Below, piece after piece: positions 1 to 8,341 of a stretch of DNA of 43,629 nt (the first letter of the stretch is position 1; each line of letters opens with the position of its first letter). Source of the DNA: Actinomycetota bacterium. GTDB lineage: Bacteria; Actinomycetota; Acidimicrobiia; IMCC26256; PALSA-555. Both the position numbers and the translations under genes were made by a program. The notes beneath the pieces are model-generated. The model saw only the letters and a program-made list of their open reading frames with translations, was not told the DNA's origin and made no database searches. The stretch lies in contig PLJD01000060.1 of NCBI GenBank assembly GCA_003140175.1, positions 1-43,629 of the forward strand, read 5' to 3'.

Positions 1-682
1 GCCCGCCCCCTTCGACACCGACGTCGAGGCACGCGCCGGGCTCGGGCTCCAGCTCGTGGACGGGATCGCCCGGCTCGCTCGCGTCGACTGGCGCGCCCGA
101 GGCCTCGAGGGATTCGGAAAGCCCGACGGCTTCCTCGAACGCCAAGTGGACCGCTGGCTCGCACACCTCCAACGCAACGGCTGTCGCGATCTGCCAGGAA
201 CGGACGTCACCGCCGCGTGGCTGCGCGACCACATCCCGGCGACCTACGAGCCAGGCATCATCCACGGTGACTACCAGTTCGCCAACGTCATGTTCCGCGA
301 CGGCGCCCCGGCGCAACTCGCGGCCATCGTCGACTGGGAGATGACCACGATCGGCGACCCGCTCCTGGACCTGGGCTGGGTGACGAACAGCTGGCCTCTG
401 GAGGGCGAGGACGCCTCCCAGGCCGGCTACGTCGACATGGTCGGCATGCCGGCCAAGGAGACGCTGCTCGCGCACTACACGGAGGTGAGCGGCCGTTCGA
501 CCGCCGACATCGACTACTACGAGATCCTCGCCCGCTTCAAGCTCGCCATCGTGCTCGAAGCCCAGTACGCCCGCTTCCAACGCGGCGGGGCGGACAACCC
601 CAAGATGGAAGCCTTCGGGCCGATCACCGTGGACCTCATGGAAAAAGCCGCCGAGCACACGACCCGAGCCCACGGCGGCTAG
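1..682 (+). CDS. Phosphotransferase (APH/ACAD10-kinase-like), 3' part only
   Basis: The reading frame is open from base 2, so the gene begins outside the window; only the C-terminal lobe is present. Counting from the GTG at 56, the Brenner motif HGDYQFANVMF lies at about residues 70-80, with the catalytic-type Asp in HGD and the metal-binding Asn, followed by IVDWEMTTIGDPLLDLGW near 91-108, which supplies the second metal Asp. This is the aminoglycoside phosphotransferase fold (PF01636), in the subgroup related to the kinase domain of ACAD10, which in actinobacteria usually sits with acyl-CoA metabolism genes. Its substrate is probably a small hydroxylated metabolite rather than an antibiotic (inference). 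The stop is TAG, inside a GC-rich inverted repeat at 674-694 that lacks a T-run. Converges on the GNAT gene. Confidence 0.85.
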   Translation, partial: PAPFDTDVEARAGLGLQLVDGIARLARVDWRARGLEGFGKPDGFLERQVDRWLAHLQRNGCRDLPGTDVTAAWLRDHIPATYEPGIIHGDYQFANVMFRDGAPAQLAAIVDWEMTTIGDPLLDLGWVTNSWPLEGEDASQAGYVDMVGMPAKETLLAHYTEVSGRSTADIDYYEILARFKLAIVLEAQYARFQRGGADNPKMEAFGPITVDLMEKAAEHTTRAHGG

Positions 683-790
683 CCAGACGCCGCCGGCAGC
701 CGACGGCCGGTCTACGCCCAGGGGCGGCCCGGCGTCGTGCCCTCACCCCAGGTCGGGGCCACCCCGCACTGGGGGGCGTGCCGCCCAGTC

Positions 791-1480
791 CTAGCGCTGG
801 TGGGCGTGGTGGGTCATCACCTGCAGGTGGAGACGCCCGCCGGATCGGGTGCGCAGCCCGGGGGTGAGCACGGGCGGGCCGAGCCGCTCGAAGCCCACCG
901 ATTCGAAGAAGGCGAGCGCGCTCGAATTCTCGGCGAGCGTCTGCAGGTGACAGCCGATGTCACCCTGGACGTGGAGCGCCTCGAGCCAGCGCTGCACCAG
1001 CTGGCGTCCGAGCCCCTGGCCCCGTGCTTCCGCCAGCAGGTTGATGTGCAGATGCGCGGGCCATCTGGGATCGGAGAACTCGAGGTCGCGTACCGAGACT
1101 CGGCGCCGGGTCACGTCGACGATCGTGTCGCCCATCGTGCGCCAGATCACCGCAGCGGTACCGGGTCGAAACGCGAGCCCACGGCGAAGGAGGTGTCGAC
1201 CCGCGATCGCTCCGGGTTTCCACGCCCGCTCGGAATCGGTGCAGCCCAGCAGATATCCCCAGACCCGTCCCGAGCGCTCCACGACGAAGGCTGAGCCCGG
1301 CTCACCGTCCGTGTAGTAGCTGCTGAAGATGTCGGCGAAGCTCTCCGCGTCGCGCCACTGCCAGTCGATCGGCTCGCCCATATAGCCCGTCTGGTGGCAG
1401 ACCCGGCGCACCCCGGCGCGGTCCGCGCCAGCCGCGTAGGGGCGGATCACGAACTCGTCGCGCCCAGGAGCTGCGCTCAC
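791..1480 (-). CDS. GNAT family N-acetyltransferase
   Basis: A 229-residue protein with a GTG start. The acetyl-CoA pyrophosphate loop of GNAT motif A (R/Q-x-x-G-x-G/A) is visible as RGQGLG near residues 153-158, preceded by the beta4 strand HLHINLLAEA and followed by the helix LVQRWLEAL. The C-terminal LAFFESVGFERLG is the usual motif-B element ending in the F-x-x-x-G-F turn. The N-terminal 130 residues are longer than in minimal GNATs and may hold acceptor specificity. The acceptor cannot be told from sequence. It lies 79 nt downstream of the Ddn-like gene on the same strand, so co-transcription is possible but not required. Convergent with the phosphotransferase. Confidence 0.85.
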   Translation of the reverse strand: MSAAPGRDEFVIRPYAAGADRAGVRRVCHQTGYMGEPIDWQWRDAESFADIFSSYYTDGEPGSAFVVERSGRVWGYLLGCTDSERAWKPGAIAGRHLLRRGLAFRPGTAAVIWRTMGDTIVDVTRRRVSVRDLEFSDPRWPAHLHINLLAEARGQGLGRQLVQRWLEALHVQGDIGCHLQTLAENSSALAFFESVGFERLGPPVLTPGLRTRSGGRLHLQVMTHHAHQR

Positions 1481-1559
1481 GGGCGAACCTTAGGACCGGG
1501 CCGGCCTCGGCCGTGCTCCCCGCACGCGAACCGTGTCGACATCGCGCGCGGGCGCGCGA

Positions 1560-1991
1560 TCAGCGCGGATCGAGCACGACCACCGGGATCTCGCGGTCGG
1601 TACGGGTCTGATACGCGCTATACCCACCCTTGTTGACCTCGTCGGCTTGAGCCCAGAGCCTCGACCGCTCCTCACCCTCCGCGACCCGAGCGTGCACCGC
1701 GACACGCTGGCGGCCCACCTGGATCTCGACCTCCGGGGCCGCCATGAGGTTGTGGAACCAGCCCGGGTGGCGCGGATCGCCGCCCTTCGATGCGATCACG
1801 ACGTACGCGTCGCCGTCACGGACGTACAGCAGGGCGGACGTGCGCGGCTGGCCGCTGCGGCGTCCGACCGTTCGGAGCAGCAGCATGGGACGGCCACCGA
1901 GGCTGGCGCCGACCCGCCCGTCGGTCGCCGTGTAGAGCCACTGATGCACGACCAGTCCCTTGCCCAGGACCTGTTCGATCTTCGAGTTCAT
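1560..1991 (-). CDS. Ddn-like F420(H2)-dependent nitro/quinone reductase family protein
   Basis: 143 residues, the normal length for the deazaflavin-dependent nitroreductase family (PF04075) whose type member is Mycobacterium Ddn. The family core is clear: LLLRTVGRRSGQPRT at about 37-51, YVRDGDAYVVIASKGG near 56-71 and the P-x-W-x-x-N-L motif PGWFHNLMAAPEVEIQVG near 76-93. Members bind F420 on a split beta-barrel and reduce quinones, nitro compounds or other activated substrates; the natural substrate here is unknown. The ATG at 1991 has a GAGAGGG element a few bases upstream. It shares a divergent intergenic region of about 190 nt with the next plus-strand gene. Its presence implies the cell makes F420. 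Confidence 0.88.
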   Translation of the reverse strand: MNSKIEQVLGKGLVVHQWLYTATDGRVGASLGGRPMLLLRTVGRRSGQPRTSALLYVRDGDAYVVIASKGGDPRHPGWFHNLMAAPEVEIQVGRQRVAVHARVAEGEERSRLWAQADEVNKGGYSAYQTRTDREIPVVVLDPR

Positions 1992-2185
1992 GCTCGTACC
2001 CTCTCGCGGTGGTCGGCTCGATCCGTTGCCGGGCGCTCGTGCGACCGCCGCCCGGCGGGCGATGGCATCGCTCGCGGCTGCAGCGTCGAGACGTTGCTAC
2101 GCTCGTCGCACGTTGCGTCGCTTGATCGGATCACACGACGCATCAGCGCTCTGACGGTAGCGGCTGACGGCGACTGCGATTGATC

Positions 2186-2692
2186 ATGACCATCGACGCG
2201 GCGGGGATGAAGCAGGTCTTCGAGCAGCGGCTGCGATGTCTCGGGGTGGAGGGATTCACCGACGAGGAGACGGGCGGCCCCATGCCCGAGTTCTTCCAGG
2301 TGCCAGGACTCCGCAAGGTCCTGGACAGCAACCGATACGGGGAGCGATGGACGGGCAAGCGCCACGATCGAAAGGTCACCGTGTGGCGCGGCACCAAGTG
2401 GTTCCGCCTCGCCAACGACGTCCGAGTATCGGGGCCCGCGGAGCCCCTCGACGCCAAGTCCCAGCACGGTCGATGGGTGGAGGGAGGCACGGGCGCCACC
2501 AGCGCGGTGCTCGCCGCCAATCCCGCCGGTCCCGGAAGTGTGCGACTGCAGTCCGGGCCCGACGGAGTGAGGATCCGACGGCGCCAGAGCACCACCGACT
2601 TCATGACGCCGCTCGGCCAGTCAGCGCAGTGGGCCGACCTCATCCTTGCCGAGCGACTCGCCGGTGAGGGGCCCGATGTCCCGCCCGCCTGA
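2186..2692 (+). CDS. Hypothetical protein
   Basis: 168 residues if begun at the ATG at 2186; an in-frame TTG two codons upstream (2180) is possible. I do not recognise a family. The N-terminal part is acidic and helical-looking, the middle is basic with aromatic residues (RWTGKRHDRKVTVWRGTKWFRLANDV), and the rest is polar with no membrane segment, signal peptide or cysteine pair. Support for this frame over the three overlapping alternatives is the balanced amino-acid composition; the competing frames are Arg/Pro-rich shadows. It is followed after about 140 nt by the F420-type PPOX gene on the same strand. Confidence 0.5.
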   Translation: MTIDAAGMKQVFEQRLRCLGVEGFTDEETGGPMPEFFQVPGLRKVLDSNRYGERWTGKRHDRKVTVWRGTKWFRLANDVRVSGPAEPLDAKSQHGRWVEGGTGATSAVLAANPAGPGSVRLQSGPDGVRIRRRQSTTDFMTPLGQSAQWADLILAERLAGEGPDVPPA

Positions 2693-2831
2693 GCTCCCGC
2701 GAGCAGGAGACGACCGCCACGGCTCGATCTGGCGTGGGCACATCGTGGAGCATCGGGTGCGAGGAACGGGCGGGGAACAACCCGAGGTTGCGTGACGGGG
2801 GCCCCAGGCCCGAGAGTGTGAGAGGACAGCC

Positions 2832-3308
2832 ATGGCGCCGAACATCGCGACCGCTCGTCGCGTCGAGCGGGTGGAGCTGCTCGACGTTCTTCGCCCGCGT
2901 CACCGCGGCATGCTGGCGACCCGACGGGCGGACGGATGGCCTCAGCTATCCCCGGTGACCTGCGGCGTCGATTCAGAAGGCCGGATCGTCATCGCCACCT
3001 ATCCCAGTCGGGCGAAAGCCCGCAACGCTCGACGAGACCGAAGCGTCTCGTTGTGCGCACAGTCAGAGGACTGGAGCGCCGAGTACGTGCAGGTCGACGG
3101 ACACGCCGACGTGCTGGATCTCCCCGACGCGCTGGAGCCGCTGGTCGAGTACTACCGGGCGATCGCGGGCGAGCACCCCGACTGGGACGCCTACCGTGAC
3201 GCCATGCGCCAGCAGGGCAAATGCTTGATCCGCATCGCGATCGACCGGTGGGGTCCGGTCGCGACCGGCGGCTTTCCGCCCGAGCTCGCAGACGCTGACG
3301 CCCGGTGA
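2832..3308 (+). CDS. PPOX-class F420-dependent oxidoreductase
   Basis: 158-residue split-barrel protein of the pyridoxamine-5'-phosphate-oxidase-like superfamily. The opening RPRHRGMLATRRADGWPQLSPVTCGVDSEGRIVIATYPSRAKARNARRDRSVSLC is the standard strand order of the F420-binding subgroup (TIGR03618-like): 'MLATRRADGxPQLSPV', then a K-A-x-N-x-x-R-D segment that contacts cofactor phosphate. It lacks features expected of true PNP oxidase. Likely role: reduction of a small molecule using F420H2, or F420/flavin binding; substrate unknown. An AGAGGA element precedes the ATG. The stop codon overlaps the GTG start of the DUF4232 lipoprotein by 4 nt (GTGA), so the two are translationally coupled. Confidence 0.85.
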   Translation: MAPNIATARRVERVELLDVLRPRHRGMLATRRADGWPQLSPVTCGVDSEGRIVIATYPSRAKARNARRDRSVSLCAQSEDWSAEYVQVDGHADVLDLPDALEPLVEYYRAIAGEHPDWDAYRDAMRQQGKCLIRIAIDRWGPVATGGFPPELADADAR

Positions 3309-3886
3309 GCCTCGTCGACCGTCACTCGGGGAACGCGACGCCCGCGGCGACGCGAGCGCGCCTGTCCATCGTCATGGCCGTCCTGGCGGGCACCGTGGCG
3401 GTGAGCTGCAGCACCTCAGGCTCGTCGAAGAGTTCGGCCGCGTCGACTCCGCCGCCGTCGCATCGCATGGTGTGTCAGACGAGCCACCTGCGCGCGTCCT
3501 TCACCGACGAGCAAGGCACGCCCGGCCACTATCACGCGATCGTCGTGCTGACGAATACCGGAACGCAGGCCTGCACCATCGTCGGGTATCCGCAGCTGCA
3601 GATGCTCGGACCGGCGAACCAGCCGCTGGCGACATCCGTGGCCCAGGACCACTTCCACGGTCCTTCCCGACTGGTCGTCCTGGCCCCGTCTCGCCGAGCG
3701 TCGACCGCGCTGACCTGGGTCGAGATCTCGTCGGGGGAGGTCTGTGTGCAACCCCAGCAGGTGCAGATCACGCCGCCGGGCAACGTCCAGGCGCTGCTCC
3801 TGGCGTGGCCTGCCGAACACAACGTCGTGTGCGACCACGGAGTGATTCAGGCGGGGCCGATCACCGCGGGCCTCCCCCTTTTCTGA
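3305..3886 (+). CDS. DUF4232 domain lipoprotein
   Basis: 193 residues from a GTG that overlaps the previous stop. The N-terminus carries Arg residues, a hydrophobic stretch LSIVMAVLAGTVAVSC and a lipobox-like AVSC with the lipidated Cys at residue 35, followed by a Ser/Pro-rich linker. The body matches DUF4232: immunoglobulin-like strands with CQTSHLRASF, VVLTNTGTQACTIVGYPQLQMLG, SRRASTALTWVEISSG and a terminal Cys pair region. DUF4232 proteins are surface-exposed actinobacterial lipoproteins of unknown function. The four family cysteines (near 59, 90, 142 and 176) suggest two disulfides. An alternative shorter start at the internal ATG before AVLAG would leave too short a signal peptide. Confidence 0.85.
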   Translation: MSLVDRHSGNATPAATRARLSIVMAVLAGTVAVSCSTSGSSKSSAASTPPPSHRMVCQTSHLRASFTDEQGTPGHYHAIVVLTNTGTQACTIVGYPQLQMLGPANQPLATSVAQDHFHGPSRLVVLAPSRRASTALTWVEISSGEVCVQPQQVQITPPGNVQALLLAWPAEHNVVCDHGVIQAGPITAGLPLF

Positions 3887-4236
3887 CGACGAGACACGAC
3901 CCGACCTGATCCGATACGCACCCGTGCTGACGACGCCACGGCTCGCCCGGGCGCCGCGGCTAATCAGGCGGCGAGCCCCGCGCTGGCGAGCGCGATCATC
4001 ACGACCAGTGCGGTGAGGGGCGTTGCCGCGTGGGTCGGTGAAGTCCGGGCCCGCGAGTGGCCTGGCCGCGCGGGGGAGTCGATCATCACTGGCGCGCCCG
4101 GACGGTGCAGACCGCGCCGCGCCGCGCCAGTCGCGCCGTCGCATCGGGGACTGGCAGTCACCATGTGAGCCGGTAGCGGGGCCCAGGCGTGGGATGCCGG
4201 GACCCTTCGACTTGGCGTCGACGCCGAGTGGGCGGT
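3887..4236. other. Gap between convergent genes; no supported gene
   Basis: No recognisable gene. It contains an imperfect GC-rich inverted repeat (GGCTCGCC at 3940-3947, GGCGAGCC at 3970-3977, long loop) that could contribute to termination of the DUF4232 transcript. The minus strand also holds a 40-codon frame (stop at 3964, ATG at 4086) whose C-terminal 18 residues form a perfect-looking hydrophobic helix; I cannot tell whether it is translated. Confidence 0.4.
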
Positions 4237-4881
4237 TCAGGTCGGCGAGCCGGTCGGGAGTTCGCGCCGGGCCCAGACCGCGTAGAGCGGATCGCCGGGA
4301 TGGCCCGGGGGTGTGCGACGTTCCGCGACGACCGTTCCCCAGCCCTCGGAGTGGTGGAAGTACTCCCGGACCACGCCGAGATGGCCGTCGTCGTCGGCGG
4401 CGAGCCAGCCGTGGATCGCCTTGGTTGGGAAGCATCGATTCGAGAAGGTGCAGACGAACGCAGCGCCGGGTCGCAACACCCGGGCGATCTCGTCGAAGAC
4501 CTCGACGGGCCGCACCAGGTAGTCGACGGACACGCAGCAGGTTGCCCCGTCGAACGAGCCGGTCGCGAACGGCAGCTGGGGCTCGGCGTTCAGGTCGTGG
4601 ATGAGCCAGGAGGCGGCCTGGGCGTTGCGCTCGAGCTCGGCGGCGTTCATGCCGAGCGCGACGAGGCGTGCTGGTGGGACGCGAAAGTGTGAGACCCACG
4701 ACGAGCAGAGGTCGAGCACCGCGCCGGTGAGACCGAGCTCTGCGTACAGGACGCCGACCGCCTCGATGGCTGCCTGGTCGAGGTGGGTCACCAGCCGGGT
4801 CGGCGCGTAGAAGCGTTCGTCGGGCGACGCGTCGTCACGGGCGAAGAACCCGTCGGGAAACCCGCGGTAGCGCTCGTCCAC
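4237..4881 (-). CDS. Class I SAM-dependent methyltransferase-like protein
   Basis: I place the start at the GTG at 4881 (protein VDERYRGFPDGFFARDDASPD..., 214 residues), because the frame upstream to 5178 is low-complexity Pro/Arg/Gly-rich sequence typical of untranslated high-GC DNA. The Rossmann pattern is present but motif I is unusual: GAVLDLCSSWVSHF in place of the common D-L-G-x-G-x-G. Motif II/III equivalents are SFDGATCCVSVDYLVRPVEVFDEIARVLRPGAAFVCTFSNRCF, a classic post-I/motif V pattern for methyltransferase_11-type enzymes. The changed glycine-rich loop means SAM binding is plausible but not assured. Substrate unknown. The gene stands alone on the minus strand. Confidence 0.75.
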   Translation of the reverse strand: MDERYRGFPDGFFARDDASPDERFYAPTRLVTHLDQAAIEAVGVLYAELGLTGAVLDLCSSWVSHFRVPPARLVALGMNAAELERNAQAASWLIHDLNAEPQLPFATGSFDGATCCVSVDYLVRPVEVFDEIARVLRPGAAFVCTFSNRCFPTKAIHGWLAADDDGHLGVVREYFHHSEGWGTVVAERRTPPGHPGDPLYAVWARRELPTGSPT

Positions 4882-5460
4882 CGGCCCATGATCGCGAACC
4901 GGCGATCCCCGCGGCGACGTCGCCGCGCTCGGGCCGGACCAGCCACCACGCGGATCCGACGGGCCGCGGCAACCCGCTCCGTTGGCAGGGACATCGTCGT
5001 CCCTCGGCCCCGCCGGCTGCGAGGCCCAGCACCTGGGCTGGCGCCCGAGGGACCGCCCAGGGCTGCAGGCCGCCGCCCGCCCCCGCGGTGGGGATCCGGG
5101 TCCGTCGCCGCCGGTCAGCATGCTTGAGTGGTCGGCCAGCTCGGTACCGACGAGGGGACCATCCAGAGATGTCGCCACCCATTATCCTGCCTCTGGATCC
5201 GGGAGATGCGAACATCAAGGTCTCACCTTCGGTGCCCCAGAGACGTAGGTCTTCTTTCGTAGCAAGGCGACGACTGGTCCAACGGGCGCTTCGGTCTGTG
5301 GTGGGGCGACGGCACCGCCAGCGGCCACGATTGATTCCATCTCTGTCGCGAAACGTGTTGCGTTCGATCGAGGCAAGGGCATGACGTGGTTCCAGACCCG
5401 AGACAAGCCCACGTCGTTGGTTGAGGGAGCGTGCGTGGCGAGTCGTGGGGAAGCAACATC
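4882..5460. other. Non-coding interval; nothing recognised
   Basis: About 580 nt upstream of both the methyltransferase (minus) and the SGNH-like gene (plus). Frames here encode Arg/Pro-rich strings without family motifs. It must hold the promoters of both flanking genes, but I could not identify convincing -35/-10 pairs or operators. Confidence 0.4.
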
Positions 5461-6210
5461 GTGAAAATCCGGTCGGTGCTGTTGCTCATCGCCAGTTTCG
5501 GAGTGTTGGGGGTTGCCTGTCGACCTGCGGCACCGCCTCCTCCCCCGCCACCGACCGTCATTGTGTATGGAGACTCGTTCCTGACTCAGGCACAAAGCTA
5601 CGTAACCGCACACGCGGCCCAGCCGGGGTGGAACGTGGTCATTCGCCAGTACCCAGGTACGGCATTGTGTGACTGGTTCCCAAACATGCGTCAAGACGCA
5701 GCGACGATTCCTAACATCAAGGTGGTGGTCATCGTCTTCACCGGCAACCTGTTGACGCCGTGTGCTCAGGGACGTGGCGACCAGACTGCCGTCTACACCG
5801 CGGATGGCAACATTGCGGCCGCGTTTTGGCAGTCGCACGGTGTCCATGTTGCATGGGTTGCCCCGCCGGGAGCGGTCGAAACAACAGACCCCCAGCCGAT
5901 GGCCAGCGTCTACCAAGGCGTGGCCGCTGCTTATGGACAGGGCTACGTCGATGGTGGAGCCAACTTTCGCGATCCAACGACCGGCGTGTGGGCGGTGACA
6001 CTTCCTTGCCTCAGTTTCGACGTGAGTGCGGAACCGGCGCCCGGGGCCTGTGGAAGCGATGGCACCGTGCAGGTGCGCTTTTCTTCTAGCAACGGTCATA
6101 TCTGCGACGTTGACTCTGGGCTAGCTCCATGTCCCGTCTACTCGTCGGGAGTTGTTCGATGGGGTTCCGCAGTTGCGTCGGCGGCATTATCGTCTTACGC
6201 CGAGCACTGA
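5461..6210 (+). CDS. SGNH/GDSL-hydrolase-like lipoprotein with altered C-terminal block
   Basis: Start set at GTG 5461 because GGGGAAG sits 7 nt upstream and the product then opens with a textbook lipoprotein signal, VKIRSVLLLIASFGVLGVAC (lipobox LGVAC-like, Cys20), followed by a Pro-rich linker. VIVYGDSFL carries the block-I Ser (GDS) of SGNH hydrolases; VFTGNLLTPC is a block-III-like G-x-N. At the position where the family has D-x-x-H the protein reads SSSNGHIC, so the His is kept but the Asp three residues before it is Ser. It may be an esterase/acyltransferase with a relaxed dyad or a non-catalytic relative. The gene is visibly less GC-rich at third positions than its neighbours, which hints at transfer. 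Confidence 0.72.
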   Translation: MKIRSVLLLIASFGVLGVACRPAAPPPPPPPTVIVYGDSFLTQAQSYVTAHAAQPGWNVVIRQYPGTALCDWFPNMRQDAATIPNIKVVVIVFTGNLLTPCAQGRGDQTAVYTADGNIAAAFWQSHGVHVAWVAPPGAVETTDPQPMASVYQGVAAAYGQGYVDGGANFRDPTTGVWAVTLPCLSFDVSAEPAPGACGSDGTVQVRFSSSNGHICDVDSGLAPCPVYSSGVVRWGSAVASAALSSYAEH

Positions 6211-6290
6211 GCCCGCGGCACTGACAGGGCCGCCTCGTCCCCGTCCGCCACCTTCGGCTGGCTAGTCGGCAGCGACGCCCGGACCGCGGG

Positions 6291-7457
6291 TTAGGCGCGG
6301 GGGAGGCCGAGGATTCGGGTGGCGAGGATGTTCTTGTTCACCTGGGTGGTGCCGCCCGCGATCGTGTGGGAGCGGGCCATCACCCGGTCTCGGCCCCACT
6401 CGCCGGTGTTGGCGTCCGGGCCGAGCACGTCGCCGGCTACCTCGGCGACGTACTGCTCGGTCTCGCTCCACACCAGCTTGGCGATGCTGCCCTCGGGTCC
6501 GAGGGGGCGGCCGTGCAGCTCGCCGGAGATGGCGCGATCCGAGATGAGCTTGAGCAGCTCGGCCTGCAGGTAGGCGCGAGCGAGTCGGGCTCGCAGCGCC
6601 GGATCCTCGCTCGCCATGCGCCCGTCGCCGAGCGGCGTGCGACGCGCCTCGTCGAGGAGCCGCCCGACCTTGGCTCGCAGACCGAGGTGGAGCTTCGCGA
6701 CGCCGCCGCGCTCGTGGGCGAGCGTGGTCATCGCGACCCGCCAGCCCTCGTTCACGGGCCCGAGGGTCTGGTCGAATGGGACCCGGACCTCGTCGAAGAA
6801 CACCTCGTTGAACTCGTGCTCGCCGGTGATCGTGACCAGCGGGCGGATCTCGACCCCGGGTCGATCCAGGTCCACGAGGATGCAGGTGATCCCCCGGTGT
6901 TTGGGGGCGGCGGGGTCGGTGCGCACGAGCAGCTCGCACCAGTTGGCGACGTGCGCGAGCGTCGTCCAGATCTTCTGGCCGGTGATGACCCAGTCGTCGC
7001 CGTCGCGGGTCGCGCTCGTGCGGAGCGACGCGAGGTCGGATCCCGCGTCGGGCTCGGAGAAGCCTTGGCACCAGATATCGTCCCCGCGCCGGATCCCGGG
7101 GAGCAGGGCCTTCTTCTGGGTCTCGGTGCCATACGTCATGATCGCCGGGGCGACGTTGGGGATCCCGAGCACGTTGATGGGGCCCGGCGCGCCCGAGCGG
7201 TGCAGCTCCTCGTTCCATACGACTTGGTCCATCACGCCCGCGCCGCGTCCCCCGTACTCCGCCGGCCAGGAGATCGCGGCGTAGTCGGCGTCGGCCAACT
7301 CGCGGTTCCAGTCGCGGAGGCGTTCGAGGCCCGCCGATCGGGGGTCGAGGCGGGCGGCCATGCCGAGTGAGCGGATGTCGTCGGTCACGTGCGCGTCGAG
7401 CCAGCCGCGCAGCTCGGAGCGGAAGGCCTCCGCCTCGGCGGGGTAGGTGAAGTCCAT
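6291..7457 (-). CDS. Acyl-CoA dehydrogenase
   Basis: 388 residues from the ATG at 7457 (MDFTYPAEAEAFRSELRGWL), full length for the family. Order of domains is standard: N-terminal helices, the mid beta-domain with WCQGFSEPDAGSDLASLRTSA (FAD/substrate signature) and ITGQKIWTTLAHVANW, then the C-terminal helices ending in SHTIAGGTTQVNKNILATRILGLPR. It oxidises an acyl-CoA to the 2-enoyl-CoA using FAD and passes electrons to ETF. The start lies 8 nt after the stop of the KOR beta subunit, so it is the last gene of the tetR-KOR operon. Within a pathway that makes an acyl-CoA by oxidative decarboxylation, an isobutyryl- or methylbutyryl-CoA-type dehydrogenase is the natural next step, but substrate specificity is inference. 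Confidence 0.93.
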   Translation of the reverse strand: MDFTYPAEAEAFRSELRGWLDAHVTDDIRSLGMAARLDPRSAGLERLRDWNRELADADYAAISWPAEYGGRGAGVMDQVVWNEELHRSGAPGPINVLGIPNVAPAIMTYGTETQKKALLPGIRRGDDIWCQGFSEPDAGSDLASLRTSATRDGDDWVITGQKIWTTLAHVANWCELLVRTDPAAPKHRGITCILVDLDRPGVEIRPLVTITGEHEFNEVFFDEVRVPFDQTLGPVNEGWRVAMTTLAHERGGVAKLHLGLRAKVGRLLDEARRTPLGDGRMASEDPALRARLARAYLQAELLKLISDRAISGELHGRPLGPEGSIAKLVWSETEQYVAEVAGDVLGPDANTGEWGRDRVMARSHTIAGGTTQVNKNILATRILGLPRA

Positions 7458-7465
7458 CGGCGTCG

Positions 7466-8332
7466 TCAGTCGTCGAGTCCGCCGGCGGCGAGGCGGGCCT
7501 CGACGTCGCGTTGGCGGGCCACGTTCTCGGCGTGGAGTTCCTCGGTGGTGCGGATTCGCCCGTCGACCTTCAACTCGCCCATGACGTGCACCTCGCCCAA
7601 GGTGTCGTGCAGGTATCCGGGTCCCTCGCCGGTCGGGATGAACCACCCGGTTGGGCACATGGTGAGGATCTCGACGAACGAGAAGCCCTCCCGGCGTTCC
7701 TGGCATTCCAGGGCGCGTCGCACCATCTTCTTCGTGCGGGCCACCGCGCCGGCGTTGTGGACCGAGCCGCGAGCGACGTACGTCGCACCCTCGAGGCGGG
7801 CCAGCAGGTCGCCGATCAGGATCGGATACCCGTGGTACGCGGCGTCTCGACCCTCGAGGGTGTTCTTGGTGCGCTGACCCAGGACGGTGGTGGCGGTCAT
7901 GTGGCCGCCCGTCTCGCCGAAGACGCCGTTGTTGAGAAGCACGCAGGTGACCGCCTCCCCCCGCGCCGCGGTGTGCAGGACCTCCTGGAGACCCTCGTTG
8001 ACCATGTCGCCGTCGCCCTGGAGGGTGAAGACGGTCGCGTCGGGCCGCATCCGCTTGACGCCAGTCGCGACGGACGGTGCCCGCCCGTGGAGCGCCTGGA
8101 CGAGGTCGACGTCGAGGGTCATCGAGAACGCCGTGTAGCAGCCGATTCCCATGACGCCGATGGTCTGGGCGGTGAGCTCGAGCTCGGTGATCGTGTCGAG
8201 GAGGCAGCGCAGCGCCAGCGGCTCGCCACACCCGGGGCAGAGATGGTGCTCGCCGGTGATGAGCAGGTCGGGTTTGAGCGCGCCGACCTGGCGGGCGTTG
8301 CTCGGCGGATGCTCGGTGTCGATCGTCACCAT
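7466..8332 (-). CDS. korB: 2-oxoacid:ferredoxin oxidoreductase, beta (TPP) subunit
   Basis: 288 residues. The TPP-binding beta subunit is recognised by HHLCPGCGEPLALRCLLDT (Cys32/Cys35, cluster ligands with Cys65 in GIGCYTAF) and by the TPP/Mg motif GDGDMVNEGLQEVLHTAARGEAVTCVLLNN at about 106-135. The stretch NNGVFGETGGHMTATTVLGQRTKNTLEGRD...GYP resembles the branched-chain (VorB-like) branch more than classic KorB (N-Y-G-M-T-G-G-Q). Reaction: 2-oxoacid + CoA + oxidised ferredoxin to acyl-CoA + CO2 + reduced ferredoxin. GGAGAG precedes the ATG. It is the fourth of the four complex genes (gamma, delta, alpha, beta), 9 nt after the alpha subunit. The exact 2-oxoacid is not readable from sequence. 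Confidence 0.93.
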   Translation of the reverse strand: MVTIDTEHPPSNARQVGALKPDLLITGEHHLCPGCGEPLALRCLLDTITELELTAQTIGVMGIGCYTAFSMTLDVDLVQALHGRAPSVATGVKRMRPDATVFTLQGDGDMVNEGLQEVLHTAARGEAVTCVLLNNGVFGETGGHMTATTVLGQRTKNTLEGRDAAYHGYPILIGDLLARLEGATYVARGSVHNAGAVARTKKMVRRALECQERREGFSFVEILTMCPTGWFIPTGEGPGYLHDTLGEVHVMGELKVDGRIRTTEELHAENVARQRDVEARLAAGGLDD

Positions 8333-8341
8333 GATCTCTCC

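Noticed and set aside
674..694. Terminator after the phosphotransferase gene
   Set aside because: GGCGGC/GCCGCC inverted repeat overlaps the stop codon, only 6 bp and no T-run; in DNA this GC-rich it may be chance.
4882..5178. N-terminal extension of the methyltransferase to ATG 5178
   Set aside because: Extension is Pro/Gly/Arg-rich without structure; the GTG at 4881 begins the recognisable part. Cannot be fully excluded.
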